Part shown: positions 14,312 through 21,667 of the stretch, in pieces
How positions within the stretch are numbered: position 1 is the stretch's first letter
Layout of the letters: each line of letters opens with the position of its first letter
Origin: an uncultured Oscillibacter sp.
Lineage (GTDB): Bacteria > Bacillota > Clostridia > Oscillospirales > Oscillospiraceae
Assembly (NCBI GenBank): GCA_910586735.1
Contig: CAJUJW010000037.1
Span: 1 to 24,670, forward strand
Direction: 5' to 3'
DNA length: 24,670 bases
Program-made: the position numbers and the translations under genes
The notes under the pieces: model-generated
What the model was told of the DNA's origin: nothing
What the model saw: the letters and a program-made list of their open reading frames with translations, nothing else
Databases searched by the model: none

Positions 14312-14330
14312 TGTGTCCAAGTTGGACACC
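14312..14330. repeat. 19-bp palindrome, copy 2
   Basis: TGTGTCCAAGTTGGACACC, one base off the perfect copy. It ends a few bases before the GGAAGGAGG ribosome site of the interrupted gene at 14350. Confidence 0.8.
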
Positions 14331-14349
14331 AGGGAAGGAGGAAAACGAC

Positions 14350-14640
14350 ATGAAACAAAGTGTAATTAACGGCATCGGCTGGGCCGCATAAGGCTATGAA
14401 AGCCATGAGTTGCAGTCATTTTGGGAAAAGCCCCGGCCCAGCGGCCCAGCAGAACCGGACAAGCTGGAGGAGCTGCTGAAATCCATCGGCGTTGACACCG
14501 AAACGGAAAATCAAATCATGGAGGAGGTCCTGGACAGAGGCACGGACAGCGAAATGCGGGGCTTTCGGAACGGCTTCCGGCTGGCGGTGCGGATGATGAC
14601 GGAGTGTCTGGCGGACCCGGAGGAAGGGGAACACACATGA
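14350..14640 (+). pseudogene. Small early phage gene interrupted by an in-frame TAA
   Basis: A strong site (AAGGAGG, 7 nt spacing) starts MKQSVINGIGWAA, which stops at TAA (14389-14391). The same frame then continues without another stop: GYESHELQSFWEKP, the charged ELLKSIGVDTETENQIMEEV region, and RGFRNGFRLAVRMMTECL, ending in an ATGA overlap with the next gene. The preserved downstream frame and 3' coupling show one gene of 96 codons with a nonsense codon. A TTG at 14410 could restart translation but has no ribosome site. The C-terminal GFRNGFRLAVRMM resembles small Clostridial phage proteins (DUF6809-like); this is uncertain. Confidence 0.6.
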
Positions 14641-14996
14641 ATCAGGATTATTACATAGGCTCACGCTGTCCTCCGGCGCAGTTCGCCGGGCGGCAGAACT
14701 GGCCCCCGGAGACCTTGCCGCCCGGCCTTCCGTGGTGGTTTTACGGTCCTCCGGCCGTCCCGGCGCAGCGGCTTCCCCCGCCCCAGGCTCCGGCTTCTGT
14801 CATACCGGGCGGCGTGCCGAAGCTGGCGTACAGCGTGGAGGAGGCCGCCGAGGCCCTGGGCGTGTCCCGGTCGTTGGTCTATCGGCTGATTCATCAAAGC
14901 GGCTTCCCGTCGGTGAAGCTCCGGGGGCGGCGGCTGATCTCCGCCGAACTGCTGGCGGAGTGGGTGCGGCTCCAGGCGGGAGGCGGGACCTTGTGA
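14637..14996 (+). CDS. HTH (excisionase/MerR-type) DNA-binding protein
   Basis: 119 residues: an unusual Pro-rich N-terminal half (about residues 10-60, many PP pairs) joined to a winged-helix domain of excisionase type, LAYSVEEAAEALGVSRSLVY followed by RLIHQSGFPSVKLRGRRLIS. This could be the recombination directionality factor for the integrase, or a transcription regulator; its place inside the replication genes rather than beside the integrase favours the second. The start ATG overlaps the previous stop (ATGA), and the 3' end overlaps the next gene by 4 nt. Confidence 0.78.
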   Translation: MNQDYYIGSRCPPAQFAGRQNWPPETLPPGLPWWFYGPPAVPAQRLPPPQAPASVIPGGVPKLAYSVEEAAEALGVSRSLVYRLIHQSGFPSVKLRGRRLISAELLAEWVRLQAGGGTL

Positions 14997-15208
14997 GTAC
15001 GGCAAAACGTCCGCCTGGCGTCATGCTGTATTTCGCCGAAACACGGCCCTTGCTGGCCCTGATGAATAACGAGGAGCGGGGGCAGCTTTTCGCGGCGATT
15101 CTGGACTATGCCGAATATGACGTTGAGCCGGTTCTAGGGGACCGGCTGGCGGCAGCGTGGCCATTTATCAAGGGCAAAATCGACCGGGAAATGGAGAAAA
15201 AGCAATGA
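14993..15208 (+). CDS. DUF6291-like phage protein
   Basis: 71 residues. The core YFAETRPLLALMNNEERGQL, FAAILDYAEYDVEP and AAAWPFIKGKIDREME match the pattern of DUF6291 proteins, usually found in front of phage replication initiators. The GTG start at 14993 is supported by GGGAGGCGGG upstream and by coupling to the previous stop (GTGA). The stop overlaps the next ATG. Function is unknown; the conserved position before replisome-organizer genes suggests a replication role. Confidence 0.7.
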   Translation: MSTAKRPPGVMLYFAETRPLLALMNNEERGQLFAAILDYAEYDVEPVLGDRLAAAWPFIKGKIDREMEKKQ

Positions 15209-15951
15209 CAAAAGCGGAAATTATCAGCGCGGAGGCCAGCGGCGGCGGAATGTTCCTTGTCATTCCGTCTGTGGTCATGCTGGACGAATCACTGTCCCTT
15301 TCCGCGAAAATGCTTTACGGAATTATCACCTGGAAGAGCAACGAAAATTCCTGTTGCTGGTGCACAAACCGGACCTTTGGGGACGTGCTTGGAATTTCAC
15401 AAAAAAGAGTGTCCGCTTTGATTGCCGGACTGAAAGAAGCGGGGCATATCGACGTTGAAATTATCCGGGATGACGAGACCGGACAGATCATCCGGCGCAA
15501 TATTTATCCCGTGGTAAAGAGCGCGCGAAAAATTTCACCCCCTATCCCTGAAAATGAGGATACCCCCTCCCTGAAAAAAGGGATACCTCCCCCTGAAAAT
15601 GAGGAGGAGAAATATAAAAATAAATATAAATATAAAAAACACCCTATAGCCCCTCAAGGGGCGCAATCGCCGGATTGTCTTTTTGAGGGTTTTTGGAAAG
15701 CGTATCCCCGGAAGGAAAACCGGGCGGCGGCCTTGCGGGCCTGGAAGAAGCTGGCCCCGGATTTGGAGCTTTGCCATATCATGGCGGACGCTTTGCGCTG
15801 GCAGCGGGAGACGGACCAATGGACCCAGGACGGCGGGCAGTTCATCCCTTCCCCGGCCTCGTGGCTCCGTGGACGGCGCTGGGAGGACCAACCGGGCCCG
15901 AGGGAGTGGGGGACAAGATATCTGGAGGAGGAAGGATATGACGGCATTTGA
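15205..15951 (+). CDS. Phage replisome-organizer-like protein
   Basis: 248 residues. The N-terminal winged-helix domain (LSAKMLYGIITWKSNEN, CTNRTFGDVLGISQKRVSAL, AGLKEAGHIDVEII) is of the kind found in phage replication initiators. A low-complexity Lys/Tyr linker (EEKYKNKYKYKKH) follows. The C-terminal domain has FWKAYPRKENRAAALRAWKK and GGQFIPSPASWLRGRRWED, typical of replisome organizers that load the host helicase. The ATG overlaps the previous stop. The linker DNA (about 15605-15640) is strikingly A/T-rich and could act as an unwinding site inside the gene, as in other phage initiator genes; this last point is inference. Confidence 0.78.
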   Translation: MTKAEIISAEASGGGMFLVIPSVVMLDESLSLSAKMLYGIITWKSNENSCCWCTNRTFGDVLGISQKRVSALIAGLKEAGHIDVEIIRDDETGQIIRRNIYPVVKSARKISPPIPENEDTPSLKKGIPPPENEEEKYKNKYKYKKHPIAPQGAQSPDCLFEGFWKAYPRKENRAAALRAWKKLAPDLELCHIMADALRWQRETDQWTQDGGQFIPSPASWLRGRRWEDQPGPREWGTRYLEEEGYDGI

Positions 15952-16282
15952 CAAAGAAAAGACCGCTTTCACTGTCGGAAGCAGCGAAAGCGGCATGCGG
16001 GAACAGGTTTTCACGGGCCTTGTTTCCGCATCCAGTATACCGGAAGCGGCGGGGCCTGTCAAGGACCGGCTTGGAGCGAGGGACCGGGAAGACGCGCATC
16101 TGCGGCGGCTGGCGGCGATTCTGACGGAAAAGCAGAAATGGGCTATCATACGGCTTGCGCTGGTAATCGAGGAAACGAAAGACCCAACCGCCCGCCCCCG
16201 CCTCTTGGAATACCTGAAGCGGAACGGGCTTCTGGAGCGGTTCCTGGAGGCGGAGCGCGGCGGAAAGAGGGCGGAGGTATGA
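15938..16282 (+). CDS. Unknown phage protein (114 aa), possible replication partner
   Basis: 114 residues. The first half is polar and probably disordered; the second half is helical and charged (LTEKQKWAIIRLALVIEET then RPRLLEYLKRNGLLERFLEA). It overlaps the end of the replisome-organizer-like gene by 14 nt, with GGAGGAGGAAGG ahead of the ATG, and overlaps the next gene by 4 nt. The position after an initiator would suit a helicase-loader partner, but no ATPase motif is visible. I do not recognise a family. Confidence 0.7.
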   Translation: MTAFDKEKTAFTVGSSESGMREQVFTGLVSASSIPEAAGPVKDRLGARDREDAHLRRLAAILTEKQKWAIIRLALVIEETKDPTARPRLLEYLKRNGLLERFLEAERGGKRAEV

Positions 16283-16503
16283 GTCCGTCAGTTCTTGCCC
16301 CAGAGACTGCCGCCAAGGGTCAGACGGCCGAGCCCGACGGCTGGACAGGACAGGAGCGGCAGGATGTTGTACGCCTCGCGTTTATGATCCAGTGGGGCGG
16401 AGGATTGGGGGATGAAATATCCGGTTTGCTTCCGCCTCTGGTTGCGTGGTGTAACAGGGCTTATGCCTGGGGGAAAAACGATGCAGGGAGGGCGACGTCA
16501 TGA
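16279..16503 (+). CDS. Unknown small phage protein (74 aa)
   Basis: 74 residues with a hydrophobic-aromatic C-terminal half (LAFMIQWGGGLGDEISGLLP, PLVAWCNRAYAWG). No signal peptide or clear membrane helix. GGCGGAGGT lies directly before the ATG, which overlaps the previous stop; its own stop overlaps the next ATG. Translation is well supported, function unknown. Confidence 0.65.
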   Translation: MSPSVLAPETAAKGQTAEPDGWTGQERQDVVRLAFMIQWGGGLGDEISGLLPPLVAWCNRAYAWGKNDAGRATS

Positions 16504-16739
16504 AAATCGACATTGCCTACAGCTCCAGCAAGGAACGGGAGGTCCGCCTAGTCCAGGCGTTTTCGGGCGGCTTATTACCAAGCAATTGTGTTCCAGAGGC
16601 CGGAGACCCGATGCTGGAGCTTAAAACGGAATTGCTCCCAACTTGGACGCATGGAGGAACGGAGGCGAAAAAAGCCCTTATTCATGGTCAAAACCATGAC
16701 CGTAAAAATAACGAACGCAGAAAGGATGAAAAATTATGA
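16500..16739 (+). CDS. Unknown small phage protein (79 aa), possibly with an altered C-terminus
   Basis: 79 residues starting MKIDIAYSSSKEREVRLVQA. The C-terminal part is very polar (KKALIHGQNHDRKNNERRK) and its DNA contains a degenerate copy of the 19-bp palindrome (TTGGACGCA near 16643) and a CATGGT-caaa-ACCATG hairpin at about 16684-16699. This suggests the original 3' end may have been replaced by repeat-bearing sequence. GGGAGGG precedes the ATG, and both ends are coupled to neighbours by ATGA overlaps. No family recognised. Confidence 0.6.
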   Translation: MKIDIAYSSSKEREVRLVQAFSGGLLPSNCVPEAGDPMLELKTELLPTWTHGGTEAKKALIHGQNHDRKNNERRKDEKL

Positions 16740-17407
16740 AAACAGAGAAGAGCCCGCAGGTACAGGCGGTCCCGGAAATCCCTTCTTATGAGGCGGCGGT
16801 GGCCCGGTTCCAACAGGCTTGTGAAGCCGTCAAGGAAAAGAAACGTGCGGTTTACGACGCTTTTCGGAAAGCGGAAAAACTTTTTAAGGACGGCAGCTAC
16901 GAACGGGTGAGACTGGAAGTTGGAGATCCCTTTTCCGTTGCTATGGTCGATGATGCCGTTATGACTACCGGGGACCCCATTGACGCGAAGAAATACGTTT
17001 CCTACGCAAGGTCCGTTGTACGGTCCGTGTTTCTGGACGACACATTTTCCGCCGAGGTCGTTCGAGTTATCCAAGCGGTATCGACGGATGCCAGATCGAA
17101 AGAATCCGCGCTGATCAACGATGTCCTGGCGGCGGAGAAAGATTTGGCGGAGAGTATGCTGAAGCTTCAAAAGAAAGTTTCCCAAGCAAAAGCCGCTTTG
17201 GCGGAGCACCGGGAGACAATCAAGCATGATATTATTGAGCCGGCTATGGAAGCGGACCGTGCCTTCGTAGCGGATATGCCTTGCATTTTTGCCGAATCAG
17301 CGGTCAACCGGAATCCTGCTATCAGGATGGGGCCGGATGTCGCCGTATCCGCTCAACTCCAGAGCTTACTTAATCAGATGAACCTTGAACGGTCCCGTGG
17401 TTGTTGA
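16736..17407 (+). CDS. Unknown coiled-coil phage protein (223 aa)
   Basis: 223 residues, predicted largely helical, with coiled-coil-like stretches at about residues 20-50 (FQQACEAVKEKKRAVYDAFR) and 115-160 (NDVLAAEKDLAESMLKLQKK). The middle (YERVRLEVGDPFSVAMVDD) may form a small folded domain. It has no enzymatic motif that I recognise. AAAGGATG precedes the ATG, which overlaps the previous stop; it is the last gene of the coupled early chain and is followed by a 208-nt gap with two palindromes. Confidence 0.72.
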   Translation: MKTEKSPQVQAVPEIPSYEAAVARFQQACEAVKEKKRAVYDAFRKAEKLFKDGSYERVRLEVGDPFSVAMVDDAVMTTGDPIDAKKYVSYARSVVRSVFLDDTFSAEVVRVIQAVSTDARSKESALINDVLAAEKDLAESMLKLQKKVSQAKAALAEHRETIKHDIIEPAMEADRAFVADMPCIFAESAVNRNPAIRMGPDVAVSAQLQSLLNQMNLERSRGC

Positions 17408-17473
17408 GACTTTATGCGGCACCGCCGGTTCGGGTGGCCCTGGCGTGAAGCGCAATCCCAGGCGCTCCCCGAT

Positions 17474-17492
17474 TGTGTCCAAGTTGGACACA
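17474..17492. repeat. 19-bp palindrome, copy 3
   Basis: TGTGTCCAAGTTGGACACA, identical to the copy at 12364-12382 although 5 kb away. Confidence 0.85.
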
Positions 17493-17578
17493 TGGTCGCA
17501 GAGGTCGAAGGCGGCTGATTGCCGCCAGCTCCGTAGTCGAGGCGGCAGTTCTCCGCTTGCCGCCCTGGAAAAGAATTT

Positions 17579-17597
17579 TGTGTCCAGTTTGGGCACA
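17579..17597. repeat. 19-bp palindrome, copy 4
   Basis: TGTGTCCAGTTTGGGCACA, two changes from the perfect form. It ends directly before the AAAAAGGAGG ribosome site of the gene at 17616, matching the arrangement at 14312-14350. Confidence 0.7.
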
Positions 17598-17615
17598 TGG
17601 AAAAAGGAGGCTATC

Positions 17616-17999
17616 ATGGATAATATAAAAAAAGAAAATGTCCAATATTTTTTAGATATGGACCTTGCGGAGCTGTCGGAGGGCACGCCGCTTTCGGAGG
17701 GGAACGGCGTGACGGAGTTCCAGATGGAGGCGGAAGTCGTGGCGGCGGCGCTCAAAAAAGCCGGGGTTCCCGCCGGCCGGGTTCCGTCTGGCCGGGCCCG
17801 CTCCCTGTTCCTTATGAGAGCGTTTTATTTCCTCGGTGTGTTCCGGGGCGGGGAAGCCGCCCGCGCCGCTATCCTGGATGAGGAAAGAGAGGGCGGAAAA
17901 TTCAGCCTATCCGATAGCTGTACGAAGCTCTTCGCGGAAGATTTGAAAGCGATGGACTGCGAGGAGTTGGCCAGTATTTGCAAGACCTTATCCCTTTAA
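17616..17999 (+). CDS. Unknown phage protein (127 aa)
   Basis: 127 residues, acidic and helical: NVQYFLDMDLAELSEGTPLS, MEAEVVAAALKKAGVPAG, FLMRAFYFLGVFRGGEAAR, and the C-terminal LFAEDLKAMDCEELASICKT. No membrane segment or known motif. The start is set by AAAAAGGAGG 5 nt upstream; an in-frame extension to 17385 would cross both palindromes. It is transcribed ahead of the HUH Rep gene, from which it is separated by 158 nt carrying a strong hairpin. Confidence 0.7.
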   Translation: MDNIKKENVQYFLDMDLAELSEGTPLSEGNGVTEFQMEAEVVAAALKKAGVPAGRVPSGRARSLFLMRAFYFLGVFRGGEAARAAILDEEREGGKFSLSDSCTKLFAEDLKAMDCEELASICKTLSL

Positions 18000-18098
18000 G
18001 CGGACAAGAGGAATAACAAAGTGCCGGTGCCGCCGTATTTGTGCCAACCGTATTGGAGTTGACGCAGCCGTCGGCATTGTGAGCCAGAGCCAGCGCCT

Positions 18099-18147
18099 GA
18101 GCCTGCAAGAACGTTAAAACGTTCCTGTAGGCTCATTTTATTTTTGG
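18099..18147 (+). terminator. Strong stem-loop just upstream of rep (terminator, attenuator or origin)
   Basis: A 17-bp stem: GAGCCTGCAAGAACGTT (18099-18115) and its partner at 18118-18134, two mismatched positions, loop AA, then ATTTTATTTTTGG. As RNA it is an intrinsic terminator ending about 10 nt before the rep start codon, so it may attenuate Rep synthesis. As DNA it could be the hairpin nicked by the HUH Rep. The preceding stretch 18000-18098 has no ORF with a ribosome site and several short inverted repeats. Confidence 0.6.
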
Positions 18148-18157
18148 TGGTGATTTT

Positions 18158-18916
18158 ATGGCAAAACGGAAAAAGATAATCACGGCGGGGCGGCTTGTCA
18201 AAACCGTAATCTACACCGTTCCGCAGCCGCGGGACAATGAGCACGCACGGGCGGCAAAAAGCAAAATCACAAACGCCGCCAAACGCGCCCACAATTACAG
18301 GACCGCCCAGGGACGGCTTGAAATGCTGCTTGCCGCCAATTTCGGCCCAGATGATTTGTTTTGTACCCTGACCTATCGGGACGAACATCTCCCGCGCACC
18401 CTGACACTTGCGAAAAACCGTGTCAGAGAGTTCTTAAAGATGTTCCGCTGCCAGAGAAAGCGGGAGGGAGGTGCGCTAAAGTACGTCTACGTTACAGAGG
18501 GGAAGCATGGTGATAAGCGGTACCACCATCATCTCGTTATCAACGCGTCCGGGGCCGCTGATCTCGAAACCATATGCAGCCTTTGGAAGTATGGGGACAT
18601 CGTGGACGTGGAGCGGATAGCCGATCGTCTTCATATGGACGTTGTCAGATACATCACCAAGGAGGCCGCCGAGGACAAGCCTGTCGGAGCACAAATGTGG
18701 ACCCGCAGCCGAAACCTTGAGAAGCCGACGGTTGAAAGCACATTTATTCACGATGATGAAACCATCCAGCCGCCGCCCGGTTCTTTTGTCCTGGAAAAGG
18801 AGGAGAAACAAAATGAATTTGGCAGCTTCATTTATCTGAAATACTGGCTGCCAGTGGAGCGGGATCCATTCCACCCGCGCCCGGCTTACCGGCGGAAGCG
18901 ATCCCCAATGGAATGA
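18158..18916 (+). CDS. HUH-type rolling-circle replication-associated protein
   Basis: 252 residues with the three motifs of single-strand HUH endonucleases of the ORF2/G2P Rep type: motif I LFCTLTYRDEHL (about 67-78), the metal-binding HUH motif RYHHHLVIN (His123-His125), and one catalytic Tyr in VVRYITKEA (Tyr165, with Lys168). Such proteins nick one strand and attach to its 5' end to start rolling-circle replication. The ATG at 18158 follows TTGGTGGTG. The C-terminal part (about 190-252) is unassigned. It occurs beside a theta-type replisome organizer, so the element has two replication modules or uses Rep for another step. All motifs are intact. Confidence 0.82.
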   Translation: MAKRKKIITAGRLVKTVIYTVPQPRDNEHARAAKSKITNAAKRAHNYRTAQGRLEMLLAANFGPDDLFCTLTYRDEHLPRTLTLAKNRVREFLKMFRCQRKREGGALKYVYVTEGKHGDKRYHHHLVINASGAADLETICSLWKYGDIVDVERIADRLHMDVVRYITKEAAEDKPVGAQMWTRSRNLEKPTVESTFIHDDETIQPPPGSFVLEKEEKQNEFGSFIYLKYWLPVERDPFHPRPAYRRKRSPME

Positions 18917-19186
18917 GGCCCTTAAAATTTGAACTTGAAACCGTTGATAACTTTAGGAGAGGGTACAGAGAAGATAAGCGAAACGCATTGCAAATGGAAC
19001 GCAAACAGGATAGCATAAACAAAAGCCCAAATTACGCGCAAATTTTCTCGTGCTTTGCCCTCCCCCTGTCCAAAAAAACGAAAAAGCAAACCTGTGGCCT
19101 AATCGGCTGGGTCCAGGACATTCCGGAAATTTCGGCCCCCGCGCGCCGCCGCAACGCGCTTGCGCGGCTTGAACTATGCCCAAACG
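18917..19186. other. Stretch without a supported gene after rep
   Basis: The composition changes from AT-rich (18920-19090) to very GC-rich near 19140. A frame opening with ATG at 18913 is overlapped with the rep stop, but it lacks a ribosome site and runs into the repeat array. It could be the remains of a gene cut off by the array. Confidence 0.4.
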
Positions 19187-19625
19187 CCCCCCGGTGGAGC
19201 TTTCGGCCCACCGTGCCCGCCCTGGCGGCTTCCTGGAGGCTCTGGGCACTGGCGGCGGGTCCCCGGCCCCCGGTCGGAGCTTGCGGCGCACGGTGCCCGC
19301 CCTGGCGGCTTCCTGGAAGGCCTGGGCGCTGGCGGTGGTCCCCAGCCCTAGCCAGAGCTTACGGCTACCGTGCCCGCCCTGGCGGCTTCCTGGAGCCCCT
19401 GACCGCTGGCGGTGGTTCCGGTCCCGGCCAGAGCTGGCGGCCCGCCGTGCCCTCCCTGGCGGTTTCCTGAAGGCCCTAGCCGTCGGCGGCGGCTCCCTGG
19501 CCCCGGTCGAAACTGGCGGCGTACCGTGTTGGCCTTGGCGGCTTCCTGAAGGTCCCGGAGGCTGGCGACGGTCTCCCGGCCCTCGGTCAGAGCTTGCGGC
19601 GCATGGTGCCCGGTCTGGCCTTTTC
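19187..19625. repeat. Array 1 of a degenerate ~78-bp GC-rich repeat
   Basis: Unit starts at 19213, 19293, 19370, 19447, 19526 and 19606 (partial), giving lengths of 80, 77, 77, 79 and 80 nt, with a partial tail unit before the first. Each unit opens with GTGCCCGCCCTGGCGGCTTC or a close variant, has a middle GCTGGCGGTGG-like block, and ends near GAGCTTGCGGC. Lengths are not multiples of 3, so it is not coding. Units differ throughout, unlike CRISPR repeats. Confidence 0.85.
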
Positions 19626-19678
19626 AAGATGGGCCCCGACAAATGGCCGCATTTCAAAAAATGTGATGAGGTGAACGT

Positions 19679-21667
19679 ATGAGTTACGATATTGGTGTAC
19701 GGCTGGGAGTGGACGGTGAACAGGCGTTCCGCTCCAGCATCAACGCGATTAACGCAAATATCAAGGCTATGGGGACAGAACTGAAAGCGGTGACGGCCCA
19801 GCTTGGCAGAAACGCCGCCAGCGAGGACGCCCTTGCGGCTAAAAATCAGGTGTTGGCAAAGTCCATCACCGCTACCAAGGACAAAATCGGCGTGCTGGAC
19901 AAGCAGCTGGAGCGGCAAACGGAAAAGCTGAAATCTTTGGGCGATGCGCTTGAGGAGGCGGCCAGCGCTCACGGAAAGGACTCGCAAGAGGCCCTGGCGG
20001 CCCAGAACGCCTATAACAAACAGGCTGCCGCCGTGGCAAAGCTCCAGGAGCATTTGAACGGGGCCAAGGCCGATCTGGCGGAGATGGAAAACGCCGTCAA
20101 GGACAATCAGGATGCTCTTAACGGACTGGGTCGAGAGGTGGAGAAGACTGGCGGCGCAATGGAAGAAATGCCGGGTATTTCACAGAGACTTGGAGATGGG
20201 CTGAAAGCTGGCATAGCAGCGGCGGCAAAGGCCACAGCTGCGGCGGTTGCCGCTCTTGGCGCGGCCACGGTCGCCCTTACAAAAAGCTCTATTGGCGTTT
20301 ACAGCGATTATGAGCAGTTAGTGGGCGGCGTGGAAACGCTGTTCAAGGGCAGTGCCGGACAGGTCCAGGAATACGCGCAGAACGCTTTCAAAACCGCCGG
20401 ACTGTCCGCCAACGAGTACATGGACACCGTAACCAGCTTTTCCGCCAGTCTGCTTCAGGGCCTGGGCGGGGACACCGCCAAGGCGGCGGAGCTGGCGAAC
20501 CTTGCAATTACGGACATGTCGGACAACGCCAACAAGATGGGAACCGATATGTCATCCATTCAATATGCCTATCAGGGGTTTGCCAAGCAGAATTATACCA
20601 TGCTGGATAACCTCAAGCTGGGCTACGGCGGTACCCAGGAGGAGATGATACGACTTATCAATGATTCCGGAGTTCTCAATGAAACCATCGAAAGCCTGGA
20701 CAGCGTTTCCTTTGACCAAATCATTGAGGCAATTCACGAGGTACAAACCCAAATCGGCATCACAGGCACGACGGCCAAGGAGGCGGAAGAAACCATCCAG
20801 GGCAGTACGGCGGCCATGAAATCCTCTTGGGAAAACTTGATGATTGGTCTTGCCTCTGGTGACCAGGATATGGGGCAGCTGGTATCGAATTTTACCAACA
20901 GCGTAGAAACGGCAGCTCAAAATCTGCTCCCACGGATAGGCATCATTTTGCAGGGTATTGGGCCCATGATCGGGGAATTTCTCAAACAAGGCCTTGTTAC
21001 ACAACTGCCGGAGATGCTTTTGGCCGGAAAGGACTTTGTTGTTTCCCTGGTTTCCGGCATAACCGAGGGGCTTCCCAATTTGCAGGAAACTGTCAACAGC
21101 CTGGCGGGAAGCATCTCTCAATATATCAGGGACAACACGCCGACGTTTATCTCTTCCGGTCTTGATCTGCTGGCGGGACTGGCCTCCTCTATCCGGGAAG
21201 GGGCCGGGATGATGGTGGACGCTGGGATACAGCTGGTAACTTCCCTGGCCCAGGGACTGGCAGACAGTTTTCCGACGATTATTGAAAAGCTGCCGGAAAT
21301 TGTCAGCGATATTGCTGGGGTTATCAATGATAACGCGCCCAAAATCCTGAAAGCGGGTTTTGATCTCATTGTAACGTTGGGAAAGGGATTAATTGACGCG
21401 ATTCCGACCTTGATTGCAAATATTCCGGCAATTACAAGGGCGATATGGGACACCGTTTCCGCTGTCAATTGGCTGAACTTGGGGAAAAATATTATTGATT
21501 CGCTTGGAAAGGGAATTAAAAATATGGTCAGCTTTGCACGAACCAGCGCGGGAGAAATTAAGGATACCATAAAGAGGAAAATTTCCGAGCTTCCAAGCGA
21601 GCTTTTCAACATAGGAAAAGATATGGTTCAAAAGCTCTGGGACGGTATTAAGAGCATGGGCGATTGA
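19679..21667 (+). CDS. Phage tail tape-measure protein, truncated by an in-frame TGA
   Basis: Tape-measure protein that sets tail length and helps DNA entry in siphophages. 662 residues are read before the stop. Visible parts are a coiled-coil N-terminus (about 20-165), an Ala-rich hydrophobic segment (AGIAAAAKATAAAVAALGAA), the conserved PhageMin_Tail-type region (SDYEQLVGGVETLFKGSAGQ, MSDNANKMGTDMSSIQYAYQ, QNYTMLDNLKLGYGGTQEEM), and repeated hydrophobic helices to the end. GAGGTG precedes the ATG. The TGA at 21665-21667 stands where relatives of this region usually have Trp (SMGDW), and the frame stays open for 174 more codons. No other tail gene is intact nearby, and repeat arrays flank it. 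Confidence 0.88.
   Translation: MSYDIGVRLGVDGEQAFRSSINAINANIKAMGTELKAVTAQLGRNAASEDALAAKNQVLAKSITATKDKIGVLDKQLERQTEKLKSLGDALEEAASAHGKDSQEALAAQNAYNKQAAAVAKLQEHLNGAKADLAEMENAVKDNQDALNGLGREVEKTGGAMEEMPGISQRLGDGLKAGIAAAAKATAAAVAALGAATVALTKSSIGVYSDYEQLVGGVETLFKGSAGQVQEYAQNAFKTAGLSANEYMDTVTSFSASLLQGLGGDTAKAAELANLAITDMSDNANKMGTDMSSIQYAYQGFAKQNYTMLDNLKLGYGGTQEEMIRLINDSGVLNETIESLDSVSFDQIIEAIHEVQTQIGITGTTAKEAEETIQGSTAAMKSSWENLMIGLASGDQDMGQLVSNFTNSVETAAQNLLPRIGIILQGIGPMIGEFLKQGLVTQLPEMLLAGKDFVVSLVSGITEGLPNLQETVNSLAGSISQYIRDNTPTFISSGLDLLAGLASSIREGAGMMVDAGIQLVTSLAQGLADSFPTIIEKLPEIVSDIAGVINDNAPKILKAGFDLIVTLGKGLIDAIPTLIANIPAITRAIWDTVSAVNWLNLGKNIIDSLGKGIKNMVSFARTSAGEIKDTIKRKISELPSELFNIGKDMVQKLWDGIKSMGD

Larger units (their letters stand above)
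17408..17615. other. Gap with two 19-bp palindromes
   Basis: No ORF with a ribosome site. It holds copies of the 19-bp palindrome at 17474-17492 and 17579-17597 with a GC-rich stretch between them, plus the AAAAAGGAGG site of the next gene. The block between the two palindromes (about 17493-17578) could be a small insertion bounded by them. Confidence 0.5.

Noticed and set aside
18913..19470. Frame beginning at the rep stop and running through array 1
   Set aside because: No ribosome site, and most of the product is translated repeat whose unit lengths are not multiples of 3. It may hold a gene remnant in its first part only.
19187..19625. CRISPR array
   Set aside because: Units are ~78 nt, degenerate along their whole length, with no constant short repeat separated by unique spacers, and no cas genes.
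18953..20053. 366-codon frame on - across array 1 and the tape-measure start
   Set aside because: Product is an Arg/Pro/Gly-rich translation of the repeats, opposite a clear tape-measure gene.
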